In this document: positions 17,411 to 26,108 of the stretch, piece after piece
How the letters are laid out: every line of letters starts with the position of its first letter
Numbering within the stretch: position 1 is the first letter of the stretch
From: Mesorhizobium sp. B2-7-2
GTDB lineage: Bacteria > Pseudomonadota > Alphaproteobacteria > Rhizobiales > Rhizobiaceae
Assembly (NCBI RefSeq): GCF_006440775.1
Contig: NZ_VFTZ01000020.1
Coordinates: 45,212 to 109,211, forward strand
Length of the DNA stretch: 64,000 nt
Reading direction: 5' to 3'
The notes under the pieces: generated by a model
Told to the model about the DNA's origin: nothing
Seen by the model: the letters and a program-made list of their open reading frames with translations, nothing else
Database searches by the model: none
Made by a program: the position numbers and the translations under genes

Positions 17411-17467
17411 GGGCCGAGCGGCTCGCGAGCACGCCCCGAACGGCGCCGTAGCGAGCGAGCGGCGGCC
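17411..17467. repeat. GC-rich palindromic segment, related to 15591-15645
   Basis: The outer arms gggccgagcggctcgcgagc and gtagcgagcgagcggcggcc pair imperfectly. It is similar to the segment at 15591-15645 and starts 15 bp after the XRE gene stop. The rest of the interval 17468-17790 shows no credible gene. Confidence 0.55.
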
Positions 17468-17790
17468 TGGCGCCGCACGTTGCCCGTTCAGGTCAGGGGT
17501 GCCAGTTCAACTATCAGTCAGCGATGGCTGCGACCCTTGAGGTTGCATGCCTCGGGCTCAAACCAATCTGCAGGCGGAGCTGTCGCCAAACAATAACGGC
17601 CCTTATATTCAAAATCCCCAGAAAGCGGCCTTGTGAGGAACTGACCGCATCGAGCTTGTGGCGCGTCCCGCAGGTGGCATTCGCCGATATCCTGAGCCAT
17701 TGGTAGGCTGGGACTTCCATGACTATACGCTGCGCTCCGGCAATGGAAAACGCGGTGGACGTCCAGGCTTCACCGCTCCAAGGATTAGGC

Positions 17791-19710
17791 CTATGCGGCA
17801 GGTGGAGCGGGCGCTTTTGGCCGACGTTTATGCGGAGGAGGCTTGGGTAACCCGAGCTTACCGATGGCACGTTCGATACGGAACCTGGCAAGGCCGGTGT
17901 TCGCCCGAGCGCGAGCCTGCATCTCGTTGGCCACCTTTGGGTACCAACTGATCTCTGGATGCAGCTCTGGATATTGAGGCGCGGCCTTAGATCGTTCCTT
18001 CAACGCGTTGCTGATCCAGTGCCACCCGGTCTTCGGGGAAGCTATCCACGCGTCGACAAAGTCTTTCACGGCAATGAGGGAGAGTATGGGAACGTCTTCG
18101 AACTCGATCGTCCCATTCCGAGAATAGCACACCTTCTCGAAAAATTTCCGACCGTCGGTTCGTACGACCTCCAGCAGGCCGGGCGTCAAGCCAGGGAGCC
18201 GCTTATCCAGTGCCTTGCCTCGGGCGTCGACCAGATAGTTGAACACTTCCCGAAAGTCGTCTTGGTAGTCTTCCGTCACCCAGTACGACACACCCGCCGA
18301 CGAACCGTCAAAGCTCTCAAACCACCGGAAACCAGCCGGTCTGGGGGGCAAGCGGTCCTGTGCCAGTAACTCGTCGATATACGAAAGGGCAGCCTTCTTG
18401 ACATCGCTTACAGTGGCCTTGGATAGCCTTCTGAAGGCCATCATCATCTTCAGGGCAACAACGTGAAGGAATTCGCCTGACTCCAGAATTTCCCGGTTGA
18501 CGAACTGCTCTTCCATGCGCTTCAGGGCATCATCGACCACATCGTCGTCCAGCTTGTCGAAGTCGCTGACGAGTAGCCACGGTTGTGCATCCGCCTCCAT
18601 CAAGAAATACGCGCTTGAATCGATCGACTGGCGGATGTGTTCGGTGACGAAGCGGCCCTCGATGAGCATTTCGATGAGGACGCCGTCTTGGAGGAGGGCG
18701 CTGCTCATGTCGACGGACGGGTATCTTAAGCTTGAATCGACAATGGGCGATGGCGGACCTTCACGATTCTCCCCGTTAATACGGTGATAGATCAACCGCT
18801 CACTCCGGCTGGTGAGGCCATCGCGGTTGAGGCGGCCCTGGCGTACCTCGATCGCGCAGGCCGAAAAAAGACGGACGAGTTCTGACATCGCTGCCTGGTT
18901 GCTCAGGTGGCGTTCCTCCAACACCGCCGTTAATCGTCCGAAGTCCTCTACGACGTGGCGCAGGATCCGGAGGGAATCGGTATCCGACTGCCTAAATATG
19001 CTGAGGATTTCGCTCCGCAGAGCATTCAGCTGCGGCGGTTCGTCGGCGCGAGCAAATTTCGCCACGAATGCCGCGAAGGCTTCTTTCACGTTCGGCTCAA
19101 CGACCAGAGTTTGACCGAATACCTTCTCCTTGGCTTCCATAAAGTCCTGGACGATCTTGCTATCGTGCGCGATCACTACGACACGGCACTTGCGGTGTTC
19201 GACAAACCGGTTGATGAGGCCCAAGAGTATTTTGATGTCGACGGTGGAGCGCTCGAGGTCGTCGAGGATCAGGGGTTTCGACGTGTTCACCTCGTTCTTG
19301 ATGAAGATATTTGCTAGGGCGGAGCTTAAACCTCCGGTCCCGATCGGTCCCCAAACTGGGATGTTGAGGGATATGCCGTCGACTTTCTCTGCGATTCTCT
19401 GGATCGCCGCTTTTCCAGGGTACATAGCGGCGAATATCTGTCCTTCGATCTCCTCCGGAGAATTCAAGCCGAAAAGAGATACGTAGAAGGCATGGCTCGT
19501 TGGTAGGGCCGCGGTCACCTGGTGTGTCTTGCCCGAACCCCAACCACCAGTGACGAGAACCGCATAACCTGGCTCCAGTCGGCTGACGTAGTAGGCGAGA
19601 TACTGCTCGAGATGGGTCACGGGATCGCGGGCGATGGTTGTTACCGTGACTTCCTTTTCAACCTGGGCCGTCGGCACACCAGATTCTGCCTTTTTTCCTA
19701 AACCAAACAT
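17791..19710 (-). CDS. KAP-like P-loop NTPase, candidate defence ATPase
   Basis: A 639-residue protein. Walker A is GGWGSGKT (residues 55-62) and Walker B is LILDDLER (147-154), followed by RVVVIAHDSKIV, a sensor-like strand. GGWGSGKT plus LDDLER is the signature style of KAP-family and related STAND-like NTPases. The remaining roughly 440 residues are helical with no recognised effector, ending in a Pro/Lys-rich basic tail (PPPHKRRPKAPAPP). No transmembrane helix pair typical of many KAP proteins is obvious. It is upstream (5') of a gap and probably monocistronic. Neighbours suggest a role in phage or plasmid defence, which is inference. Confidence 0.75.
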   Translation of the reverse strand: MFGLGKKAESGVPTAQVEKEVTVTTIARDPVTHLEQYLAYYVSRLEPGYAVLVTGGWGSGKTHQVTAALPTSHAFYVSLFGLNSPEEIEGQIFAAMYPGKAAIQRIAEKVDGISLNIPVWGPIGTGGLSSALANIFIKNEVNTSKPLILDDLERSTVDIKILLGLINRFVEHRKCRVVVIAHDSKIVQDFMEAKEKVFGQTLVVEPNVKEAFAAFVAKFARADEPPQLNALRSEILSIFRQSDTDSLRILRHVVEDFGRLTAVLEERHLSNQAAMSELVRLFSACAIEVRQGRLNRDGLTSRSERLIYHRINGENREGPPSPIVDSSLRYPSVDMSSALLQDGVLIEMLIEGRFVTEHIRQSIDSSAYFLMEADAQPWLLVSDFDKLDDDVVDDALKRMEEQFVNREILESGEFLHVVALKMMMAFRRLSKATVSDVKKAALSYIDELLAQDRLPPRPAGFRWFESFDGSSAGVSYWVTEDYQDDFREVFNYLVDARGKALDKRLPGLTPGLLEVVRTDGRKFFEKVCYSRNGTIEFEDVPILSLIAVKDFVDAWIASPKTGWHWISNALKERSKAAPQYPELHPEISWYPKVANEMQARARANTGLARFRIERAIGKLGLPKPPPHKRRPKAPAPPAA

Positions 19711-19893
19711 CCATCACCACGAAGCTACACGATACTCAGCTTTGACACTTTCAGTGACCGCATGGCCAGTAGAAATCGAAAGGCTACAGATCGCCAAGCG
19801 AAATGCGCACGCAACTCCATCGCTAACCTGCAGACCCATATCCGCCATCAATGCTTTGACTTGGCGAGGCACTCGGTCGCCAGCAAATCCGGT

Positions 19894-20538
19894 CTATTCT
19901 CTGATCGCGAAGACCTTGCGGGTTCCCGAGATCTGGCCATCCTTATCCATATATCCGTCGGAGGTCCGTCGGACTTCATCCTCTAGGAATCCATCGAAGA
20001 TACCTGCAATCTCGGGCGGTGAGAAATGAAAGAGCTGTGTCTTGCTCTGCGTATCCGACGCAATCAGCAAGCCGTCCGGCAAATAAGCGCTCCCGGAAAG
20101 AATGCCGATGACGCGGGCGTGTAGCATCTTGTCGGAGATCATTTTAGGCGTTCGCCTCTCGAGACGACGCGCCGTCATGTCATAGTTGTTAAAGATCTCG
20201 CTCGCAGTGCGGCTTACGAATGGTTCGCGCCATTCCGCATCCTTCTTGACATCGATCTCATGAACCTCAAGTGGCGTCTCGCGAAACCGATCCGTCACCA
20301 GCCGGCATTCGATCAACCGTCTCATACATACCGCGGCAACTCCAACTGCCCGTTCCAGCATGTGATAGGGATTGTGCTCGGTCTCCGCCTCTGCCAGCAC
20401 CTCGCCGAGATGAAGAATTATTCTGCGCCGCTGCTCCGCGAGCTCATTCTTCCATGTGTACGACTGCCACTCGGATGAGCCTACGCGTCCCAACTTCAGA
20501 GATTCCTCGATCCGAGCTTTCAAGTCCTGGTCCGACAT
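19894..20538 (-). CDS. Hypothetical protein
   Basis: A 214-residue soluble protein without a recognised domain. It has a charged N-terminal helix (MSDQDLKARIEESLKLG) and a helical middle with a Met/Cys-rich segment (GVAAVCMRRLIECRLV). The C-terminus, PPEIAGIFDGFLEDEVRRTSDGYMDKDGQ, has a calcium-loop-like DGYMDKDGQ. ATG 20538 has GGAAG five nt upstream. It sits between the KAP-like NTPase and the DUF4145 gene, all read leftwards, so the three could form one functional module. Confidence 0.7.
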   Translation of the reverse strand: MSDQDLKARIEESLKLGRVGSSEWQSYTWKNELAEQRRRIILHLGEVLAEAETEHNPYHMLERAVGVAAVCMRRLIECRLVTDRFRETPLEVHEIDVKKDAEWREPFVSRTASEIFNNYDMTARRLERRTPKMISDKMLHARVIGILSGSAYLPDGLLIASDTQSKTQLFHFSPPEIAGIFDGFLEDEVRRTSDGYMDKDGQISGTRKVFAIRE

Positions 20539-20692
20539 CACCACTTCCATCGTCCATGTTTCTGTTCCCCTTCCATGATCGACGGAAGCGGGTATGCCGG
20601 GCAGTCATAGGCTTCGACACCTCGCGCAGCTTGCTTTGCGTTTTGGCCGGCATGTACCAGAAGCTGTCGTTCCACTTTCGACCCCTTGGCGG

Positions 20693-21427
20693 TTAAGGCG
20701 TCGTTTTCTTCGCAGCCGCGGCGAGCCGCTTTTGCTTCGCAGGAATGCTGCTCTTAATGCCCAATGCCTTCTGGCCGACTATGAAGGCGCGGTGGAGAAA
20801 AACCTCCAACGACGTCAGCAGGTCGGAAACTTCTCGGCTGCCGGGCTCCCATCCGCGATGCGCAGCGGCACTGCCCGCATCAGTGACGACGGCGAGGATG
20901 TCCCGCTCAGTTTGCCCGATCCATCCTCCGTTGCGAAGTTCGTCCAGCTTTTCATCAAATGTCTTGGCCGGATCGATGCCAAGAACTTCGGTCGCTCGGT
21001 CCAATGCGGTTCTGAGCCCGATTGCTGTGAGGATGTACGCCTGGTTATCGTACGCCACGTACATTTGGCTCAAGATATTGTGCAGCTGTGGGTCAGCCTT
21101 CTGCATGGCGTCGAACCATACCGGCTTCGTCTTGGCTTCCGGCTTCGGAAAGGTCGTGATCTCCCTCGGATTCTCGTACTGCTCCTGCCCCATCGCATCG
21201 TAGTAGCGATGTATATCTTCGCTGTTCCAGCTGGAGTTTTCGTAGAACACGGTTTCGCATCCTCGACATTCAAGCAGGGAGTGGTCCACGCCGCCGTTGA
21301 CCGAATAGCCATGTTGCCGATCCTCCCAATCCCAAGGCTTGTAGATCGTTCCATGGACTTCGCAGGTGCGCTCACCATCGCAGGTGGGGCAGTGCGCCTT
21401 TTTTGTTGCTTTCGGTGCTTTGGCCAT
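20693..21427 (-). CDS. DUF4145 domain protein with N-terminal zinc ribbon
   Basis: A 244-residue protein. The N-terminal CPTC (Cys13/16) and CRGC (Cys54/57) pairs form a probable zinc ribbon. The C-terminal helical DUF4145 domain shows AIGLRTALDRATEVLGI and ILAVVTDAGSAAAHRGWEPG followed by a basic tail. DUF4145 is frequent in restriction-modification and defence loci and is often fused to HsdR-like or nuclease proteins; its activity is not established. A TTG five codons upstream was rejected in favour of ATG 21427. Confidence 0.85.
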   Translation of the reverse strand: MAKAPKATKKAHCPTCDGERTCEVHGTIYKPWDWEDRQHGYSVNGGVDHSLLECRGCETVFYENSSWNSEDIHRYYDAMGQEQYENPREITTFPKPEAKTKPVWFDAMQKADPQLHNILSQMYVAYDNQAYILTAIGLRTALDRATEVLGIDPAKTFDEKLDELRNGGWIGQTERDILAVVTDAGSAAAHRGWEPGSREVSDLLTSLEVFLHRAFIVGQKALGIKSSIPAKQKRLAAAAKKTTP

Positions 21428-22089
21428 AGAGCCCAATAGCAAACACGAACCAGTTTTTCCAACGGTGAGCGAGCAAGTGTCGGCGCAGCCGAAGTCCGCT
21501 TCTATGGTCGGCCGCTCTGAAGCCGCTTAGTTCCCTTCAGCTCCAACTACAGTCATTCCGAGAGGCCGGCGGAGTTGGACGGGAACCGATCCGAATTGCG
21601 GGGCGATTTGCTTCTGCAAATTGCCAATTTCCACACCAAAACAATCCTTTGACAGTAAACGACACATTGCCTCGCAAACTCGCAATGTGCGGAAGGCAGA
21701 GAATAATCCAACAAAAGCAACCAACCAACCGATGCGCAATGTGCGCCCTTTTATCTTGCCATCGCTCTTTGGTCGGATCTCGTAGCCGTGTCTCGATACA
21801 ACCAAACCTCGCTCTGCCCCGCAAAAATGTCCGGCTGCCCCCTTTTGCGCGAGGAACTACGAAAGGAAGCAAATCGCTTCTTGAGCGTCCTGCTGATGCT
21901 CACCAAGAGCGCCGCTTCAGCTGCAGCCGATCTGCAGCCGTCTTGATGATGTAAGCGCATTCCTGACGCTATCGAGGGCACGTAGGAATTGCCAGATTTG
22001 ACCTTAGATGGCACTGGCCGGCCTGTCATATCGACACTGCGAAGGCGTGCCAAAAGCAGCCTCGTTGAACAAAATGGAGGTAAGGCGAC
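21428..22089. other. Gene-poor island stretch
   Basis: About 660 bp with only short overlapping frames on both strands and lower GC than the neighbours. None of the frames gives protein-like composition. It may be decayed sequence plus the promoter of the gene at 22090. The last bases contain ggaggt, the ribosome-binding site of that gene. Confidence 0.45.
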
Positions 22090-23253
22090 GTGTGGCAGAA
22101 CGACATTCTTGTGTTGCCTGACGATCTGATTGCGTTCGCATGGTCTGCACCGATGCGGGACTTGGCGGCGAAGCTCGACCTGTCCGACGTCGGGCTGAAG
22201 AAGCTGCTGACGCGATGTGGCGTTGCATCGCCGCCGCAAGGCTATTGGAACAAAATCCGTGCCGGAAAGAGGGTGCCAGCACTACCCAAGGCGCCACCGC
22301 GGCGCCCCGGTGAATCGGGCCGAGCAAGTGTCGATGCCCGCTTCTCAAAGGTTCTGACGATTGCAGCCCCTCTTGCATCCAATGGGCCATTTGCATCCGC
22401 TCTGGTTCCAGAAGACCTCGACGAACTCCACGCACAGGAATTTAAGGCGATTGGCAAAGTTTCCGTCCCACAGACGTTGGACAGGCCCCACAAAGGGCTC
22501 GTTCAACTGCTAAAGCAGGAGCAGCGTCGCCGCGACAAAAATGCAAAACGCGAGTGGACCTTTGACGAACCCAGGTTCGACAATCCACTGGGCAAGCGGC
22601 GGCTGAAAATCTTCAATGCGCTGTTTTTGGCGCTCCGCAAGCGCGGCCATGACGGTGATGCCTACGAGCGCGATGGAGAAATTCACGCGCGAGCAGGCAT
22701 CGGCGACACCTATCTTGGTTTGGACATTGGAATAGTCGGCAGCCACCGCACGGTGCGTCAGCAGGGGTACCTGCGGCCGGCGCCGGATCTGCCAGCATCA
22801 ACCCCACTTGCCCTGCGGATCGATCCGGGTTTCGACCGCAAGAATACAGTTTCTTGGCAGGACGACGGTGACGGTCAGCTTGAGTCAAAGGTCGCTGAGA
22901 TCGCGGCTGCGATCATCGTGGCTGGCGAGAAGAAGTTCCGACTTAACCTGCGGGAAGCCGAGGAGCGTGCAGAGCGGGAGCGGATTGAAAGGGAGAAGCA
23001 GCGCCAAGAATGGCTAGTCCAACTCAACCAAAAGCGCCTGCAAAACCTGCGGACCAGTGGAGAGTTGCTACGTCAAGCGGAGGACATTCGCGCGCTTGTC
23101 GAGCGCGTCCGTCGCGCGATCGATGAAGGTTCAGCAGACATCGATCCCTCGGCACTGGAAGCCTGGCAACGTTGGGCACTCGCAGAGGCTGATAGGATCG
23201 ATCCGGTGCGGTCTGGTCAAATTCTAACGCACCTTCAGGAGCCGTCATTCTGA
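22090..23253 (+). CDS. Hypothetical protein with N-terminal HTH-like segment and C-terminal coiled coil
   Basis: A 387-residue protein with GTG start and GGAGG upstream. The N-terminus (FAWSAPMRDLAAKLDLSDVG, then LLTRCGVASPPQGYWNKIRAGKR) looks like a small helix-turn-helix and recurs in proteins of mobile elements. Residues about 270-330 are a charged coiled coil (RLNLREAEERAERERIEREK). The function is unknown. The gene converges on the restriction gene at 23278 with 24 bp between them. Confidence 0.75.
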   Translation: MWQNDILVLPDDLIAFAWSAPMRDLAAKLDLSDVGLKKLLTRCGVASPPQGYWNKIRAGKRVPALPKAPPRRPGESGRASVDARFSKVLTIAAPLASNGPFASALVPEDLDELHAQEFKAIGKVSVPQTLDRPHKGLVQLLKQEQRRRDKNAKREWTFDEPRFDNPLGKRRLKIFNALFLALRKRGHDGDAYERDGEIHARAGIGDTYLGLDIGIVGSHRTVRQQGYLRPAPDLPASTPLALRIDPGFDRKNTVSWQDDGDGQLESKVAEIAAAIIVAGEKKFRLNLREAEERAERERIEREKQRQEWLVQLNQKRLQNLRTSGELLRQAEDIRALVERVRRAIDEGSADIDPSALEAWQRWALAEADRIDPVRSGQILTHLQEPSF

Positions 23254-23277
23254 CAAGCGCCCAGCAGATCGCGGCCA

Positions 23278-26103
23278 TCAAATCGTGGAGTCATGGGTTA
23301 CTGCGTCATTGCGCCCACCCAGGGCAGCATTGGCGTGCTCGGTGATAATGTCCTGCATATCGCTGGGGTTGAAGGCGACGTCCCAAGCCCACTGGCCAAA
23401 CCCACCAGTCTCATTGATCGACTTGACCCATTCATTTAGTGCGTCGCGTTTGGCCTTGTTTTGCGCGCTATCCGTTCCCTTGATTTCGAGCGCCAGTGTC
23501 TTGCCGCTTGACAGTCGCAGAAGGAAGTCGGGCACGTATCTGCGACGCGAACCGGCCCACATGTACTGAATCTGGAAGCCCAAATGATCGTTTTTGGCAT
23601 AGGCGACTACATCATCACGGTTTTCGAAAACGTTAGCCGCATGACCTTCCCATGAGGAGTCCCCGACGAGGTGGCTGATATGTGACTTGATCGCCGAAAA
23701 GCAGGGCTTGGTCGTGTACCAGGTCCGCATTTGACCGGTAGCGCCTATAGGGTTTTCCTCGTCAAAGACCGGGGTGAGCCGTTCCGTGTTGTGCTCGCTG
23801 ACGTAGCGCAACACATGTTGAACGACGAGATCGATATTTAACGCGATGAGAATCCGTCGACGGAGAGGATCGGAATGGAAGAGTGACGGGATATCCACCA
23901 GCTTGGAATTCAGGAAGCACTCAACGATGCGAACCAGCTGCGCGGCAAGATACTCCTCGGTTCCCGAGAAGCTGTGGCGCAGTTCAGCGAAGCCTTTCCG
24001 TGCTGCCTGAAATACCAATCTCTGCAGCCGGAAGCCATCCGGAAGGCGTTCGAGGTCGATTGCAGTGACTTTGCCCATGTCCGTCGCACCGCCCAAGGCC
24101 GGCGCCAGATCAGCGCTGATGGGGGTTGAGGATGGGTCAAGCACGAGGGCCGGTACATTGCCCCATGCCATGGTCAACTGAGGCTTCACCACGGTTTCGA
24201 TACGCAACACGTTGGGCCACTTTATCTCGAAGCTCGCCCTTTCTGGGACGACTTCGATCTGGGTGGTCGGCCTGGGAGGCGGAGGCGCGTCGCCACTTTC
24301 TCCCGTTTCGGAAATGGACAGCGGGACGCCGAAAACGTTCACGTATTCTGGCAGGAATAACCCATTCTCGTCGGTATCGTAGGAGACCCGGCGTAACCCG
24401 CGGCCTACGACCTGCTCGCACAGCAACTGCGAGGTGAACGCGCGCAAACCCATGATGTGTGTCACGTTCTTGGCGTCCCAGCCCTCGGACAACATAGCGA
24501 CGGAGACGACGTTCTGCAGGTCCTGGCCCGCAGCCCCGCGCTTGCCGACGTTATCCACGATCTCGCGCAGCAGTTCTTCCTTCTTCATGCTGAGAAGCTG
24601 CTGCTTTCGTGTCTCCGGTAGGTTCGCGGCCTCGATGATGCCCTTCAGCCTGTCCTCGTAGTCCTTGTCGGATGTAGCGGCTTCGCCGATCTCCGCCTTC
24701 TCAAGCACCTTTGAATCAACGCGCAACGTCTTGTTCGGGGCGTGCAGCTCCGGCCAGTGCGAGTCGCCCTTGTTAAAATAGTGCTCGACCCGAGCTGCCG
24801 TCTCGGTGCGGTTGCATACAGTCAGCATCACCGGCGGGGTATGATGCCCTGCATCTCGCCACTGCCTCTGCGTCTCGCGCCAGTCGGCGCCGAGAAGCGT
24901 ATAGGCATCCTGCACCAGTTTCGGCAGCGCCTCGTGCGGCTCGGCCCTGGCCCTGTTCAGATCCTCGGACACCGCCGGATCGCGGTAGATGTGATAGAGT
25001 TTTGACCGCAGCGTCCTCGCGTCTGGCAGCGCGTCGTCCCGAACTACAACGCGCGGTGTCTTGACGAGGCCAGCCTCGATCGCATCGTTCAGCCCAAAAT
25101 CAGAGACGATCCAGTCGAACAGCGCCGTGTCCGTACTCTTCTTACCGGTCGGTGCAAAGGGCGTCGCCGAAAGGTCAAAGCAGCGCTGAATGCGACGTGT
25201 CTTGTGGATGCGATCCAGTCCCTCGATCCAGCGCGTCGCTTCCTCAAGATCGATACCCTGTTCGGCCGCCTGCTTCTTGCTAATCTTCACCTCGGGCGGC
25301 TTGCGGTAAGCATGGTGCGCCTCGTCATTGATGACGATGATGTCCTTGTACGGGGCAAGCTTGCCGAGTACGCGGCGCGTGAATGCCTCATCGGACTCTC
25401 GGCCCTTCTTCACAACGGACCGCTGCTGATCCTTAAGTGGCATCAGCGTGTGCCAGTTCTCGATTAACACCTCGGCCTGGTTCAGCTTCTGCCGCAGCGC
25501 CTCTGATGGACACAGATTGAATTCGTCGTAGTAGCTGCCGTCGCTTGGTAGCAGCACCTGCAGGCGCTCTTTCACCGTGAGTCCGGGGGCCACGATTAGC
25601 ACAGCACGGCTGAAGTCCTTGTTCCGTTTTGGGTAGGTAAGCGCGTTCAGCACCTGCCAAGTGATGATCATCGCCATCACCGTGGTCTTACCCGCACCCG
25701 TCGCCATCTTGTTGCAGAGCCGCTCCCACGCGCCTCCGTCATCAGGGATCGCGATACCCTGCTTGAAGGCTTCGGCGCCTTCCACCCACCAGATTAGGGT
25801 CTCAATCGCCTCGAGCTGGCAGAAGTAGAACGGATGCTGGCGAGCCTCCGCGTCGTGCCAGTGCTCTAAGAGCTTCCGGGTGACGATCGTTATGCCAGGC
25901 CAGCCCGCCTCACGCCAGACGTCCACACGGGCGCGGATGGTGTTGACCAGATCCAGCACCTCGGTCCGTTTGGTGTTGTTGCGTGCGTCAAAGACCTCGT
26001 AGCTTGCAGAGCGGCGCTCAGGCTTGATCTCGAGCTTGCCGCCCTTACCTTCGACCCAATGCTGCGCCGGGCAGACGAAAGGCGTATTGATGATGAGGGA
26101 CAT
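23278..26103 (-). CDS. Res subunit: DEAD/DEAH helicase with C-terminal nuclease (BPTD_3080/type III-like)
   Basis: A 941-residue restriction subunit. The helicase core has Walker A ATGAGKTT (about residue 136), DEAH-like IVINDEAHHAY (about 262), RCFDLSATPF (motif III) and a C-terminal helicase lobe with CEQVVGRGLRR (motif VI). A PD-(D/E)xK-like nuclease is seen near the C-terminus: VPDFLLRLSSGKTLALEIKG. It starts 5 nt downstream of the methyltransferase gene, forming a Mod-Res operon. With that partner it should cleave foreign DNA lacking methylation in an ATP-dependent way. Confidence 0.92.
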   Translation of the reverse strand: MSLIINTPFVCPAQHWVEGKGGKLEIKPERRSASYEVFDARNNTKRTEVLDLVNTIRARVDVWREAGWPGITIVTRKLLEHWHDAEARQHPFYFCQLEAIETLIWWVEGAEAFKQGIAIPDDGGAWERLCNKMATGAGKTTVMAMIITWQVLNALTYPKRNKDFSRAVLIVAPGLTVKERLQVLLPSDGSYYDEFNLCPSEALRQKLNQAEVLIENWHTLMPLKDQQRSVVKKGRESDEAFTRRVLGKLAPYKDIIVINDEAHHAYRKPPEVKISKKQAAEQGIDLEEATRWIEGLDRIHKTRRIQRCFDLSATPFAPTGKKSTDTALFDWIVSDFGLNDAIEAGLVKTPRVVVRDDALPDARTLRSKLYHIYRDPAVSEDLNRARAEPHEALPKLVQDAYTLLGADWRETQRQWRDAGHHTPPVMLTVCNRTETAARVEHYFNKGDSHWPELHAPNKTLRVDSKVLEKAEIGEAATSDKDYEDRLKGIIEAANLPETRKQQLLSMKKEELLREIVDNVGKRGAAGQDLQNVVSVAMLSEGWDAKNVTHIMGLRAFTSQLLCEQVVGRGLRRVSYDTDENGLFLPEYVNVFGVPLSISETGESGDAPPPPRPTTQIEVVPERASFEIKWPNVLRIETVVKPQLTMAWGNVPALVLDPSSTPISADLAPALGGATDMGKVTAIDLERLPDGFRLQRLVFQAARKGFAELRHSFSGTEEYLAAQLVRIVECFLNSKLVDIPSLFHSDPLRRRILIALNIDLVVQHVLRYVSEHNTERLTPVFDEENPIGATGQMRTWYTTKPCFSAIKSHISHLVGDSSWEGHAANVFENRDDVVAYAKNDHLGFQIQYMWAGSRRRYVPDFLLRLSSGKTLALEIKGTDSAQNKAKRDALNEWVKSINETGGFGQWAWDVAFNPSDMQDIITEHANAALGGRNDAVTHDSTI

Positions 26104-26108
26104 AGGTT

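Noticed and set aside
21527..21954. Short frames of 92-111 codons in the gene-poor island stretch
   Set aside because: They overlap each other on both strands, lack ribosome-binding sites and show no protein-like pattern.
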